A DNA stretch of 64,000 bases from Solirubrobacterales bacterium (GCA_003133565.1 PKYB01000009.1:30204-94203), one strand, 5' to 3'; shown: positions 29,501 through 39,341, counted from the stretch's first letter. A program made the numbers and translations. The notes: generated by a model not told the origin, from the letters alone.

Positions 29501-29890
29501 CTGAGCCGGTTCCCTCTCTGACGGATCATAGAACGCCTCACAACGAGTCGTGGGTCGGCCTCACGCCGAGATCTCCGGCACGGTGACGCCAGGACGCCAT
29601 GTCAGGGGGGACCCGAGCGTAAACGCTCACGAAGACAGCGGAGCGACGCCGAGCGGACCGCTCTGCAGCAGCACCTACCACTGGACCGCGCGCGCGTAAC
29701 CTCCGCGGCGCCTGCGTGCGAGCGCGCCACCACAGTCGACCGAGCGGCCACCCGCGGCTGACCGGCCAGTTCAGTGTCCCCAACGCCTTCCTTCGGGCGC
29801 AAACGCCACAAACAAGCCCCTGATGCCGCGGCTACCGCTCCCTCGCGGCTGGCAACACTACATAAGATAGATTATCGAGCGTAATTGATC

Positions 29891-30174
29891 GTGAACGGGA
29901 CGCCGAAGGAGCACTCCAAGGCGTACAGCCGGTTTCGGCGGGTTGTTGTCGGTACCCCGCCGGCACGAGGAGCATCCCGGCTCGACCAGCTGCGCTGGAT
30001 GCGCGGCGTCTACGTACGAGTGCTGCCGTGGAGCGTGCCGTGTTACTGGTCATAGCCCTCTGGTATCCCTGCTGGCTGCCAGCAGCGTTCGGCGTTTTGT
30101 GGATCGCCGGCGTGACTAACATCAGCCTCCGGATTCGCCGCGAGCAGGGACACCACGCGAGACCCGGCTCGTAG
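29891..30174 (+). pseudogene. Frameshifted (or two-ORF) small membrane protein
   Basis: ORF1 29891..30055 VNGTPKEHSKAYSRFRRVVVGTPPARGASRLDQLRWMRGVYVRVLPWSVPCYWS*; ORF2 30028..30174 VERAVLLVIALWYPCWLPAAFGVLWIAGVTNISLRIRREQGHHARPGS*. Confidence 0.4.
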
Positions 30175-30355
30175 CCTGCGCTCCAGGCCCATCAAGAGGC
30201 GCCCTTCGGGCGCTGCGCGTCGCTGACGCGACGGCTCTTGACTAGCCCTCCGCTAAGGCGCAGTGCAGTTTCACCCGGTGATAGATAAACGAGCGTAACG
30301 GGAGCGACGTCAGGCGCACCTCAACGCACGCGATCTTCCCGGGTGGAAGGGAACG

Positions 30356-33300
30356 CTACGGCTGCGACCGCGTGTCGAGATTGTTCAGTTCGTCCGCTAG
30401 AGCGGTGGCCAGGTCATCGACGTCTGGTGCGGTAAACACCGACGCGTGGTTGCCCGGGATTGATCGTGTGCCGATCGGTCCAGCGACGTGTCGATTCCAT
30501 CCGAGCTGCGGTCCGCCCATCAGGATCTCGCTGCGCGACGTGTGCAGGACGGTCACGGGCGCGGCCAGGCGCGATGGGCGGTAGCGACGCATGAGCTGCA
30601 GTGCTCCGGCCTGGTCCCACGGATCGTCGAAGCCGCGCGGCCAGGTCTGGAGAGGTCGCTGACCGCGCGTCAGCGCGAGCCCGAGTCGCAGCGCGTTGCG
30701 AACTAGATCGGCCTGTTCCCGCGCACGACGAGCCAACGACTCGCCTCTCACGGTGCGGTCGCGCGCCGCAATGCGCCCACGCCAGCGGAACCCTTCAGGC
30801 GCGACTGTATCGATCAGGATCACCAGCTCGACGCGCGCGCCTGCCGCAATCAGACTGAGCGCCATCTCGAACGCGACGAGGCCGCCGAGCGAGTGCCCGC
30901 CAAGTCGGTACGGGCCCTCCGGATCGCGTGCCCGGACAGCGACTAGGCATGCGGTCGCAATCTCCTGCACGCTGGAGTTGCGCCACGAGGGAACCGCGGG
31001 GTCGACTGCCTGCATGGCATAAACAGGCTGATCGGTGAGCACCGCCGGAAGCACGTTTCGCAGACCGATCACACCGCGCTGGTCCGTCAACACACAGATC
31101 CATGGTGGCCTTGTACCGGTCGGCCGGAGCGGAATGAGCATGTTTGATGTCGGTACCAACTGCGCCGACTCGATCGCGGTGGCCTGATCCGCCAGGGTGG
31201 TCGACGTAAGCAGTGCACCGACCGACAGTTTCCGGCCGAAGCGATCCTCGACGGCGGCGAGCAGGTGCAGCGCGCTGAGCGAGTCTCCGCCGAGCGCAAA
31301 GAAATCGTCGTCGCCGGCAATTGGCGTCGCGATATCGAGTACCTCGCTCCAGAGCTCAGCGAGACTGCGCTGAGCAGCGTCGGTCACCACTCCCCCATTC
31401 GCCTTCGCGGCGCCCGCACTGGGGTCCGGTAGAGCACGACGGTCGAGCTTCCCGTTCGGTGTGAGCGGGAGCGCGTCGAGGACGACGATCGCGCTTGGCA
31501 ACAGGGCAGCTGGCAGCCGGCTTGCGAGCGTCTCATGGACCCGCGTCAGGTCAGGCGGCGTGCTTGAGGCGGAGACCACGTAGGCCACCAGCTTGCGCTC
31601 GCCGCCTTCGCCACGCACAACGACGGTCGCATCGGCAATCGAGTCCTGATCGGCCAGTGCCTGCGCCAGCTCGCCGGGCTCGATGCGCACGCCGCGGATC
31701 TTCACTTGATCATCGAGTCTCCCGCGATATTCGAGCAAACCGTCCCGCGTCCAGCACGCCAGATCCCCGGTGCGATATACCCGCACAGGATCAGCCCCCG
31801 TAAATGTGAGCTCGGGGAAGCGCTCAGCCGTCAGCTCTACTCGCCCGAGATAGCCGCGCGCGAGACCGAAGCCAGCGAGCAGCAGCTCACCAGCGACGCC
31901 CTCTGGAACAGGCCGAAGATGGCGGTCGACGATGTAGGCCTGTGTCCCAGGTAGTGGTCGTCCGATGTACGGGCGGCCCCCGGGCTCGCAGCGATGGGCT
32001 GTCGAGTACGTTGAGTCCTCGCTAGGACCGTAGAGGTTCCAGACGGCACGGATGCCCTGCTGGGCATAGAGCCGATCGATGAGCGCCGCTGGCAGTGCTT
32101 CGCCGCCCAGGCCGACGGTGTGCACAGACCGCGGCAGGTCGCGAACTCGCAGCAGCTCGCTCAGGGCGGACGGGATGGTGTTGACGAACGCGATCTCGTG
32201 ACGGAAGTCAGGGTCGCTAAGCGCCAGGATGTCGTCAACGAGCACGATGCGTCCCCCGAGCGCCAGCGTCACGAGGATCTCGAACACGGAGAGGTCGAAG
32301 CTCAGCGAGGTGGACGCGAGCATCCCGTCCCGCTCATCGTCGGCAAACGTTGTCGCGGCCCACGCGACGAGCTGCGCTACCGAGCGATGCTCGACCATCA
32401 CCGCCTTTGGCGTTCCTGTCGAGCCCGATGTATAGATGAGGTGCGAGAGATCGTCAGGCGCCACGGACCGCGCTGGCGACGCCCCGGCGTTATTCGCGGG
32501 CCGGCCGTCGGCGATTAGAACGGCGCAGTGTTCGAGCGTCGGTAGCAGGCTCCGCGACCGCGCATCGGTGACCACGAGCTCGGCCCCGCTGTCGTCGAGC
32601 ATGAAGGCCAGTCGTTCGGCTGGGTACCGCGGATCAAGCGGCAGATAAGCCGCGCCGGTACGTTGCACCGCTAGCAGCGCAACGACCATATCGGCCGTGC
32701 GCGCCATAGCGATGCCGACGATCGTGCCGCGGCCCGCACCGAGCTCCGTGAGGTCTGCTGCGAGCTGCTCCGCTCGCGCGCCGATTTCGCCATAGCTCAG
32801 GCGCTCGTCGCCGTGCTCGACTGCGATGCGCTCGGGATGGTCGAGGATCCGCTCGCGAACGAGGACGGGCACGAGCTCTCCGGCGGTGGGCGGGTGAGCG
32901 TCGCTTGTCTCGCCCGAGAGCGCTCGCCGCCGCTGCGGGCTGAGCTCGCAGACGGCCCCCACTGCCGCCTCCGGATCGGACACGCAAACGCGCACCATCG
33001 CTTCGTAGCGGTCGATGATGCGGATGACCTCATCGACTGGAACGAGCGTCTCGTCGTAGAGCACGTTGACGCGGATCTCGGCATCGCCAAAGGCTTCGAG
33101 CGTCAGCGGAAAATCGAGCTGCTCGATCAGCCGAACGTCACGGCGCTCCCATGCTGGATCGAGGCCACGTAGCACGGCATTCATCGAGGCCGTCTCGTAG
33201 GAGAACAGCGTCTCGGCGATCGGCCGCGAGCGCGCGAGCGCGCTCCAGCGTCGCATCTCCGACAGCGGCGCATGTTCGAACTCGCGCACCGCAAGGTTGA

Positions 33301-34267
33301 ATTCGCGAACCCGCGTCATCCACTGCCTCACTGTTTCGTCCGGCTGCAGACGCAGCCGGACCGGCGAGGTCACCATCAGTAGCCCGATGATGCCTTCGGT
33401 ATCGAACGGTGGCGATCGACGTCCGGCACGCGTCGTCGCAAACAGCAGGTCGTCGCTGTCAGCCTCCTGCGCAAGGAGCAGTCCGTAGGCGCCTTGGAGG
33501 ATGGTTGCTGGGGTGAGCTCGTACGCCGACGCCATGCTGCGCAGCGCGTTCGAGAGTTCCGCGTCGAGCAGTCGCGACATCATGCCGCCGCCGTGCTCGC
33601 TGGAATTCTTCGATCCGTCGGTCGGACGAGCGCCCGGCGCAGGCGTCGGCTCGTCGATCCCATCGAGGACCTCGCGCCAGAACGCCTCGGTCGCGGCATC
33701 ACTGCCGCGGCTCGCCGCCCACTCCGCAAACTGCTCGAACGATGTCGCCGCTTCTTCCTGTCCCGCGCGGCCGGATGGGTTCTCGCGGTAGATCTCGAAG
33801 ACTTCGCCTAGCAGCGCCACGCGCGAGCGTCCGTCAAGGATCGCGTGGTGGTAGGTCCACAGGATCCGGGTTTCGCTGTCGGCGAGAAGGCAGATAGCGA
33901 CGCGCATCAGCGGCGGTTGCGCCAGCTCGAAGCCGACCTGCCGGTCGGTTACCAGTAGTTCCTGCCAGCGGCTCTCACGCTCGCCTTCAGAGAACCCGCG
34001 CCAGTCTGCGATCGCGACGCCGAGTTCGACCTTGTCATGGACGCACTGGCGCGGCGTCGCCGACTCGCCGATCAAGAAGCTGGTGCGCAATGCCCCATGT
34101 CGCTGCACGAGTACCAGCCACGCCCGGCGGAGCAGGTCGGCATCGAGCGACTCGCGACAGGTGACAGCGACCTGCTGCGTGTAGATGCCGCGGCGCCCGC
34201 TGAGCGTCTCGTAGAGCAGGCCCGCCTGCATCGGCGCGCAGGCGAAGGTCGCCTGTGCGGAGCTCAT
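30356..34267 (-). CDS. Single-module nonribosomal peptide synthetase C-A-T-TE
   Basis: C: HHAILDG; A: LIYTSGSTGTPKAV, NLYGPSEDSTYST, GELLLAGFGLARGYLGR; T: DDFFALGGDSLSALHLL; TE: GGHSLGG. Confidence 0.96.
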   Translation of the reverse strand: MSSAQATFACAPMQAGLLYETLSGRRGIYTQQVAVTCRESLDADLLRRAWLVLVQRHGALRTSFLIGESATPRQCVHDKVELGVAIADWRGFSEGERESRWQELLVTDRQVGFELAQPPLMRVAICLLADSETRILWTYHHAILDGRSRVALLGEVFEIYRENPSGRAGQEEAATSFEQFAEWAASRGSDAATEAFWREVLDGIDEPTPAPGARPTDGSKNSSEHGGGMMSRLLDAELSNALRSMASAYELTPATILQGAYGLLLAQEADSDDLLFATTRAGRRSPPFDTEGIIGLLMVTSPVRLRLQPDETVRQWMTRVREFNLAVREFEHAPLSEMRRWSALARSRPIAETLFSYETASMNAVLRGLDPAWERRDVRLIEQLDFPLTLEAFGDAEIRVNVLYDETLVPVDEVIRIIDRYEAMVRVCVSDPEAAVGAVCELSPQRRRALSGETSDAHPPTAGELVPVLVRERILDHPERIAVEHGDERLSYGEIGARAEQLAADLTELGAGRGTIVGIAMARTADMVVALLAVQRTGAAYLPLDPRYPAERLAFMLDDSGAELVVTDARSRSLLPTLEHCAVLIADGRPANNAGASPARSVAPDDLSHLIYTSGSTGTPKAVMVEHRSVAQLVAWAATTFADDERDGMLASTSLSFDLSVFEILVTLALGGRIVLVDDILALSDPDFRHEIAFVNTIPSALSELLRVRDLPRSVHTVGLGGEALPAALIDRLYAQQGIRAVWNLYGPSEDSTYSTAHRCEPGGRPYIGRPLPGTQAYIVDRHLRPVPEGVAGELLLAGFGLARGYLGRVELTAERFPELTFTGADPVRVYRTGDLACWTRDGLLEYRGRLDDQVKIRGVRIEPGELAQALADQDSIADATVVVRGEGGERKLVAYVVSASSTPPDLTRVHETLASRLPAALLPSAIVVLDALPLTPNGKLDRRALPDPSAGAAKANGGVVTDAAQRSLAELWSEVLDIATPIAGDDDFFALGGDSLSALHLLAAVEDRFGRKLSVGALLTSTTLADQATAIESAQLVPTSNMLIPLRPTGTRPPWICVLTDQRGVIGLRNVLPAVLTDQPVYAMQAVDPAVPSWRNSSVQEIATACLVAVRARDPEGPYRLGGHSLGGLVAFEMALSLIAAGARVELVILIDTVAPEGFRWRGRIAARDRTVRGESLARRAREQADLVRNALRLGLALTRGQRPLQTWPRGFDDPWDQAGALQLMRRYRPSRLAAPVTVLHTSRSEILMGGPQLGWNRHVAGPIGTRSIPGNHASVFTAPDVDDLATALADELNNLDTRSQP

Positions 34268-35193
34268 CCGGCGGTAGACGACGCCGGCAGTCCGAGCGTT
34301 GCCCGCGTCTCCGCGACGCCGCTGAGCGGTCTTCCTGCCATACCCGCCAGCGTTGCCACGCGACTCACGAGCTCTGCGTTGGTCGCCGGCGTCCGCGTGA
34401 GGTGATCGAGGTGCGGATTGTCCTCAAGCCCGGTGCGTACATGCCCGCCAGCGAAGACGGCGATCGCATTGATCGGCAGCTGGAAGGCGCCAATTCCGGC
34501 TGCTGCCCAGACGGCGTCGGCGGGTAGCGCGTCGACGAGCTGCGCTAGGGCACCGATCTGGGCGGGCGCGGTGTTTGCGGAGCCGAGGAGGACGTTCACG
34601 TACATCGGCGGCGGCAACAGCCCCTCTGCCTGCAGTGTGTGAGCGAGATATGCCATACCGCTATCGAAAACCTCTAGCTCGGGACGGATTCCCGCCGCGG
34701 CCATCCGCTCGGCCAGAGCGCGGATCATGTCCGGCGAGTTCATGCTGGCGACATCGCGGAAGTTCAGTGAACCGAGCGTCAGGCTAGCCATGTCGGGTTT
34801 GGCCGCTCCCTCGAGCGCCAGCACGTCAGCGCGCTTCTCGAGTTCGCTGAACGTACGCCCGCTGGTGCTGACGCAGACGACGATGCCGGGACATTGCTCG
34901 CGGATTTCGGGGATGAACGCCGCGTAGCCTTCGCGGCGCCATTCGGGTGACTCGTCGGCTGCGCGCGCGTGCAGGTGGACAATCGTCGCACCTGCCTCGT
35001 AGCACGCCTGCGCGTCGGCAACGATCTGCGCTGCGGTCACAGGGACGTGGGGCACCCGTTCACGACGTGGCACCATGCCGGTCAGTGCCGCGTTGATGAT
35101 CAGCGGCGGATACGGACGCAGCGGGTACGGAATATACGCTGGGTAGGAAGCGCTGCGTGCCGTCCCGCCAGCGAGCGTGACATTGCTCGGCAA
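34264..35193 (-). CDS. DUF849 / beta-keto acid cleavage enzyme (BKACE) family
   Basis: PPLIINAALTGM, YEAGATIVHLHARAADESPEW; TTG start proposed; ATGA overlap with the NRPS; the track's N-terminal extension lacks family similarity. Confidence 0.85.
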   Translation of the reverse strand: MPSNVTLAGGTARSASYPAYIPYPLRPYPPLIINAALTGMVPRRERVPHVPVTAAQIVADAQACYEAGATIVHLHARAADESPEWRREGYAAFIPEIREQCPGIVVCVSTSGRTFSELEKRADVLALEGAAKPDMASLTLGSLNFRDVASMNSPDMIRALAERMAAAGIRPELEVFDSGMAYLAHTLQAEGLLPPPMYVNVLLGSANTAPAQIGALAQLVDALPADAVWAAAGIGAFQLPINAIAVFAGGHVRTGLEDNPHLDHLTRTPATNAELVSRVATLAGMAGRPLSGVAETRATLGLPASSTAG

Positions 35194-35484
35194 GCAAACA
35201 CCGTAACGGTGCGGGTCGTGGGAGTCAACGATTGCACCTGACGCGCGTTGCCACCCGACGGCCCAAGCCGCTTGCTGCGCGCGCGCGAAGTACCTCGCCA
35301 ACGCGCGTTGATTCAGGAGGCGCTTTCTGCCTACGCGGACGATCTGCGCGAACGCGGCGGACGTTGCCTTCGCCACGCCACACCGTCGGCAGGCGGCTGC
35401 ACCCGTTCCACCGGTCTCGGTAAGGTCGGGGATGCCGCTTGCAGATCGCAACCGGTGGTGTCGGTCCAGAGAAGAGGGAATCGG

Positions 35485-36015
35485 ATGACAGCGGAGGACG
35501 TGACAGCGGAGATCCATGGGTTCAGCGAGCCGGACGCGACACCGACGCCGTGGGCGGCGGGACTTGAGCAGCTACGTGCCGCGGACACCTTCTGGCTGTC
35601 CACAGTTCGTCCCGACGGCCGGCCGCACGTCACGCCCTTGATCGCTGTCTGGCATGCCAGGGCGCTCTGGTTCGCGACCGGGCCTGAGGAGCGCAAGGCG
35701 CGGAATCTGGCCGAGAACCCGTCGTGCGTGCTGACGACCGGGCGCAGCGACCTCGTGGAGGGAGCGCTTGACGTCGTGCTCGAGGGCCGTGCGGAGCAGG
35801 TGACCGACGACGCCGAGCTCGAGCCGGTCGCGACCGCCTTCGCGGTCAAGTACCCGACCGGTCCTTGGGACTTCGCGGTGCGCGGCGGGGCGTTCAGCGG
35901 CCGGGATGTCGGTGGGCGCGTGATCGTGTTCCGGGTGCGCCCGGTGCGAGGGCTTGGGTTCCGCAAGGGCGATCGCTTCAGCCAGACGACCTGGCGGTGG
36001 CCCTCATCACGATGA
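35485..36015 (+). CDS. PPOX-class pyridoxamine 5'-phosphate oxidase/F420-type protein
   Basis: FWLSTVRPDGRPHVTPLIAVWHARALWFATGPEERKARNLAENPSCVLTTG. Confidence 0.85.
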   Translation: MTAEDVTAEIHGFSEPDATPTPWAAGLEQLRAADTFWLSTVRPDGRPHVTPLIAVWHARALWFATGPEERKARNLAENPSCVLTTGRSDLVEGALDVVLEGRAEQVTDDAELEPVATAFAVKYPTGPWDFAVRGGAFSGRDVGGRVIVFRVRPVRGLGFRKGDRFSQTTWRWPSSR

Positions 36016-36048
36016 TCGTCTGTCGCTCCAGTCCGGCGGTCTGAAGGC

Positions 36049-36609
36049 ATGCTGATCTACTCGACCAGCGTCTCGGTGGACGGCTTTATTGCCGACCGTG
36101 AGGGCGCGTTCTCCTGGTCGGTTCCCAACGAGGACCTGTTTCGTTTCCACGTCACGCAGACACGCGAGCTTGGTGGCTTTCTGTTGGGCCGCAGGCTCTA
36201 CGAGACGATGCTGGTGTGGGAAACGGATCCGTCGATGCGCGGCAACGAGCTCCACGTCGCGTTCGCCGACGCCTGGTGCGCGATCCCGAAGATCGTGTTC
36301 AGCCGCACGCTCGACAGCGTCCAAGGCAACGCGCGGCTCGCCGAGGCGTCGCTGGCCGAGGAGGCCGCTGCGGCGCTCGACGCGACCGACAAGGGTGTCG
36401 CGGTCGGCGGCGCCGGCCTGGCTGCGGTGGCTGTCGAGCTCGGTCTCGTCGACGAGCTGCGCATGTTCCGGAAACCGGTGATCGTCGGTGGCGGCACGCC
36501 GTTCCTGCCGCCGGTGACCGAAGACGTCTTGCTCGACCTGATCGAGACCAGGACGTTCGGCTCCGCGATCTACGAGCGCTACCGGCGCGTCCGCGAAGAC
36601 TCCAATTGA
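36049..36609 (+). CDS. Dihydrofolate reductase-like / RibD C-terminal domain protein
   Basis: YSTSVSVDGFIADREGAFSW; FRKPVIVGGGTPFLPP. Confidence 0.88.
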   Translation: MLIYSTSVSVDGFIADREGAFSWSVPNEDLFRFHVTQTRELGGFLLGRRLYETMLVWETDPSMRGNELHVAFADAWCAIPKIVFSRTLDSVQGNARLAEASLAEEAAAALDATDKGVAVGGAGLAAVAVELGLVDELRMFRKPVIVGGGTPFLPPVTEDVLLDLIETRTFGSAIYERYRRVREDSN

Positions 36610-36714
36610 CAGCCCCAACGGCGCACAGCCATCGCCCAGGTCAAACTAACCGACTGCCACACCGTGTCATCCACACGGGAACTTGATCGGAGGCCCCGTA
36701 GGCCCGTGAAAGCG

Positions 36715-37056
36715 TCAGTGCGCGCCGAACTTATCGCGCGCGGTGATCACCTTTGCGCCCTCGATGCACCTGACCGCGTAGACGTTTTTGGTGCTCGTCT
36801 TCTGGTCGGTGCAGGCGAAGCCCGTATCCGTTGCGACCGCGTATTTCGCCCAGCTCCCGAGGACCTTATGAGCCACCTTGCACGAGACGCCGACTAGCTT
36901 GATGTCGGTGAACTTGTTTGTCTCGTGCGATGCGGCAACTTTGTAGCTTCCGCAAGCTGTCTTCTTTGCTGCTTTTTTAGCGGCTGCCGGCGGGGCGAGC
37001 AGACCGCTCGCCAGAAGCGCTCCCACGCACAGCAGGCCGCCAGCAAAACGACGCAT
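36715..37056 (-). CDS. Small secreted hypothetical protein
   Basis: Signal peptide MRRFAGGLLCVGALLASGLLAPPAAA; GGAGGTG Shine-Dalgarno just upstream of the 37056 ATG; three Cys in the mature part. Confidence 0.65.
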   Translation of the reverse strand: MRRFAGGLLCVGALLASGLLAPPAAAKKAAKKTACGSYKVAASHETNKFTDIKLVGVSCKVAHKVLGSWAKYAVATDTGFACTDQKTSTKNVYAVRCIEGAKVITARDKFGAH

Positions 37057-37173
37057 GGCAGTCACCTCCGTGTTGATTGCGAGTCTAGCTCGATTCAAAG
37101 TCACCCACTACCCGTCGTTGGCGTCGATTGGCGGACCCCAATCGGTTTTGCGGGCTTGGCACACTTCAGGCTC

Positions 37174-37608
37174 GTGACCTACCCTCCTACCGTCCGCCAT
37201 TTGCTCCGCGCCAAAGACCTCGCCGACGCGCGTTACTTCGATCCGCTGGGCGTCGCTGATCTCGCCCGTACTGCCGGGCTCTCGCGTGCTCACTTCAGTC
37301 GCGAGTTCCGCCGAGCCTTTGGCGAGTCGCCGCACGCCTATCTCCTCACGCGTCGGCTCGAGCGCGCCGCGGCGCTACTGCGGATGACAGATCGTTCTGT
37401 CGCAGACATCTGTTTCTCGATCGGACTGCAGAGCGTCGGCTCGTTCACCACAAGCTTCACAGGCGCCTTCGGCGCGTCACCCACCGCCTACCGTGCGCGC
37501 TACCCCCCGGCGTCGCAGCTTGCAGTTGTCCCCTCGTGCATCCAACGCGCCTACGGACGTCCGCAACGCAGCACGTTTCGAGAAGACAGCGTTCCGAGGT
37601 CGCCCTAG
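37174..37608 (+). CDS. AraC-type helix-turn-helix regulator (DNA-binding domain only)
   Basis: GVADLARTAGLSRAHFSREFRRAFGESPHAYLLTRRLERAAALLR; GFITTSF-like second HTH; GTG start. Confidence 0.85.
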   Translation: MTYPPTVRHLLRAKDLADARYFDPLGVADLARTAGLSRAHFSREFRRAFGESPHAYLLTRRLERAAALLRMTDRSVADICFSIGLQSVGSFTTSFTGAFGASPTAYRARYPPASQLAVVPSCIQRAYGRPQRSTFREDSVPRSP

Positions 37609-37647
37609 CATCGGCGCACACCCTTCCCCCAAGCCAGGAGACGACCA

Positions 37648-38076
37648 ATGATCAAGATAACCACCGCCCAGCTGTGGGTGCACGATCAGGACGAGGCACT
37701 CGCGTTCTACACCGAAAAGCTAGGCATGGAAGTGCGCATGGACGTGACATTCCCTGAGATGGGCAACTTCCGCTGGCTGACGGTTGCGCCGGTCGGTCAG
37801 GACGAGGTAGCGATCGTTTTGATGGCGATTCCGGGTCCACCGGTGATGGACGACGAGACGGCAGACCAGATCCGCAAACTGCTCGCCAAGGGCTTCGCGA
37901 GCACCGTCTTCCTGACGACTGACGACTGCCAGGCCACATACGAGGAGCTGCGGGCGCGCGGCGTCGAGTTCTCGAGCGAGCCGGAGGAGCGTCCCTACGG
38001 AATCGACACAGGGTTCAGTGACCCCTCGGGGAACAACATCCGCCTCACCGAGGTGCGCGCGTTCGCGTCTGTCTGA
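37648..38076 (+). CDS. VOC (glyoxalase/dioxygenase) superfamily protein
   Basis: QLWVHDQDEALAFYTEKLGMEVRMD...FSDPSGNNIRLTE. Confidence 0.88.
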   Translation: MIKITTAQLWVHDQDEALAFYTEKLGMEVRMDVTFPEMGNFRWLTVAPVGQDEVAIVLMAIPGPPVMDDETADQIRKLLAKGFASTVFLTTDDCQATYEELRARGVEFSSEPEERPYGIDTGFSDPSGNNIRLTEVRAFASV

Positions 38077-38145
38077 GACCCGTTTCGGGTGGGCCGGCGC
38101 TCTAGGCTCCGGCCCACCAGAAGTCTGCAGCGATCGGGAGCGTGG

Positions 38146-38769
38146 ATGGACGAGCAACTGGCGGTATACCTAAACGATCTGTACGAGCACGGGCGCGCGC
38201 ATGACGCCGGCAAGGCCGACCGGCTTGATCGCCTGCGCAACGTCGAACCCGACACGGCGCGGCTGCTTGGAGTGCTGGTGCGGGCCACCGGCGCAAAGCG
38301 CATTCTCGAGATCGGCACCTCAAACGGCTTCTCCACGCTCTGGTTGGCGGACGCCGCAAGGAGCGTCGAGGGACGCGTGGTGAGCGTTGAGGTCGACCCG
38401 GCCCGTAGCGCGGAGGCCTTTACGCACCTCGGCGAGACAGGGCTCGACGACTTTGTCGAGCTGCGCACCGCGGACGCCGCAGAGACGCTCGAAGGCTCTG
38501 GCGACGAATCGTGGGATCTGATCTTCCTCGATGCCGAGCGGCCGGCCTACGAGGGTTATTGGCCCGATTTGATCCGCGTGTTACGGGTCGGCGGGCTGCT
38601 GGTGGTTGACAACGTCGTCTCACACGCTGACGAGCTGCGCGAATTCCGCGAACGCGTTGAGGCGGATCCGCGCGCGAGCGAAGCGCTCGTACCGACCGGT
38701 GCCGGCGCCCTGCTCATCGTTAGGGGAACTAGCGTCGACACCGCCGCGGAGGCACGCATCCAGCGGTAG
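38146..38769 (+). CDS. Class I SAM-dependent O-methyltransferase
   Basis: ILEIGTSNGFSTLWLADAA; WDLIFLDAERPAYEGYWPDLIRVLRVGGLLVVDNVV. Confidence 0.88.
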   Translation: MDEQLAVYLNDLYEHGRAHDAGKADRLDRLRNVEPDTARLLGVLVRATGAKRILEIGTSNGFSTLWLADAARSVEGRVVSVEVDPARSAEAFTHLGETGLDDFVELRTADAAETLEGSGDESWDLIFLDAERPAYEGYWPDLIRVLRVGGLLVVDNVVSHADELREFRERVEADPRASEALVPTGAGALLIVRGTSVDTAAEARIQR

Positions 38770-38940
38770 GCGGCGGCCTGGATCGCAAACAACTCGGCGT
38801 AGAGCCCGCCGCTGGTGGCGAGGGTTGGCGTCAGGTTCACCGCTCGACGCACGAGGCCCGAAGTCGAGTGGTCGGGCTGATTGGACAGCGTCGTACTCAC
38901 CGCGTGCGGCTACCACGAGTTGATCGGCTCGCCGGCGCCA
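38763..38940 (-). pseudogene. Possible decayed 3' end of an ABC transporter ATPase gene
   Basis: Minus strand: TLATSGGLYAELFAIQAAAYR resembles ABC exporter C termini; adjacent frame has RRRADQLVVAARGEYDAV resembling the region after the H-loop. Confidence 0.35.
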
Positions 38941-39303
38941 AAGATGCGCGGGCCGCACAGCGACTCGCCCGGCGCGCGGACCGCGACTTCACGCCGCGCC
39001 CCGGCGCGAATCGGGCCAGGCGCAGGCTCCGTTGTAAGCCGGGAGCCGCGCCGACGGGCAACGTCTTGGGTGCCGCTGGCCCAGTGCGTGCAAGTCGCGT
39101 CGCGAGCGCCCGCAATTTCAGCCAGCGCGATGTCAAAACGATCACTGGCGGGGTGTCGTAGACGGGTCGTGTCGTTGGCGGTCGGGAGAGCACTAGCAGC
39201 ATCGTGGTGGGCGTGGAGAACATGCGACGGTTCCTTTCCGAGCAATTTTTATGGAGGTAGTGGGACCGGTCTTGGCATTGATCTGGGGTGCGCGCTCGAT
39301 CAC

Positions 39304-39317
39304 TGCAACCGGTTGCG
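39304..39317. promoter_or_regulatory. LacI-family operator-like palindrome (copy 1)
   Basis: TGCAACCGGTTGCG, one mismatch from the copy at 40353. Confidence 0.65.
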
Positions 39318-39341
39318 TTGCTGGGCAAAAAAAGAGTCCGC

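Noticed and set aside
26640-38769. A single large biosynthetic cluster joining the MFS transporter, DUF427, NRPS, BKACE, PPOX, RibD-like, AraC, VOC and methyltransferase genes
   Set aside because: Gene orientations differ and there are long gaps and decayed DNA; only BKACE-NRPS shows direct coupling
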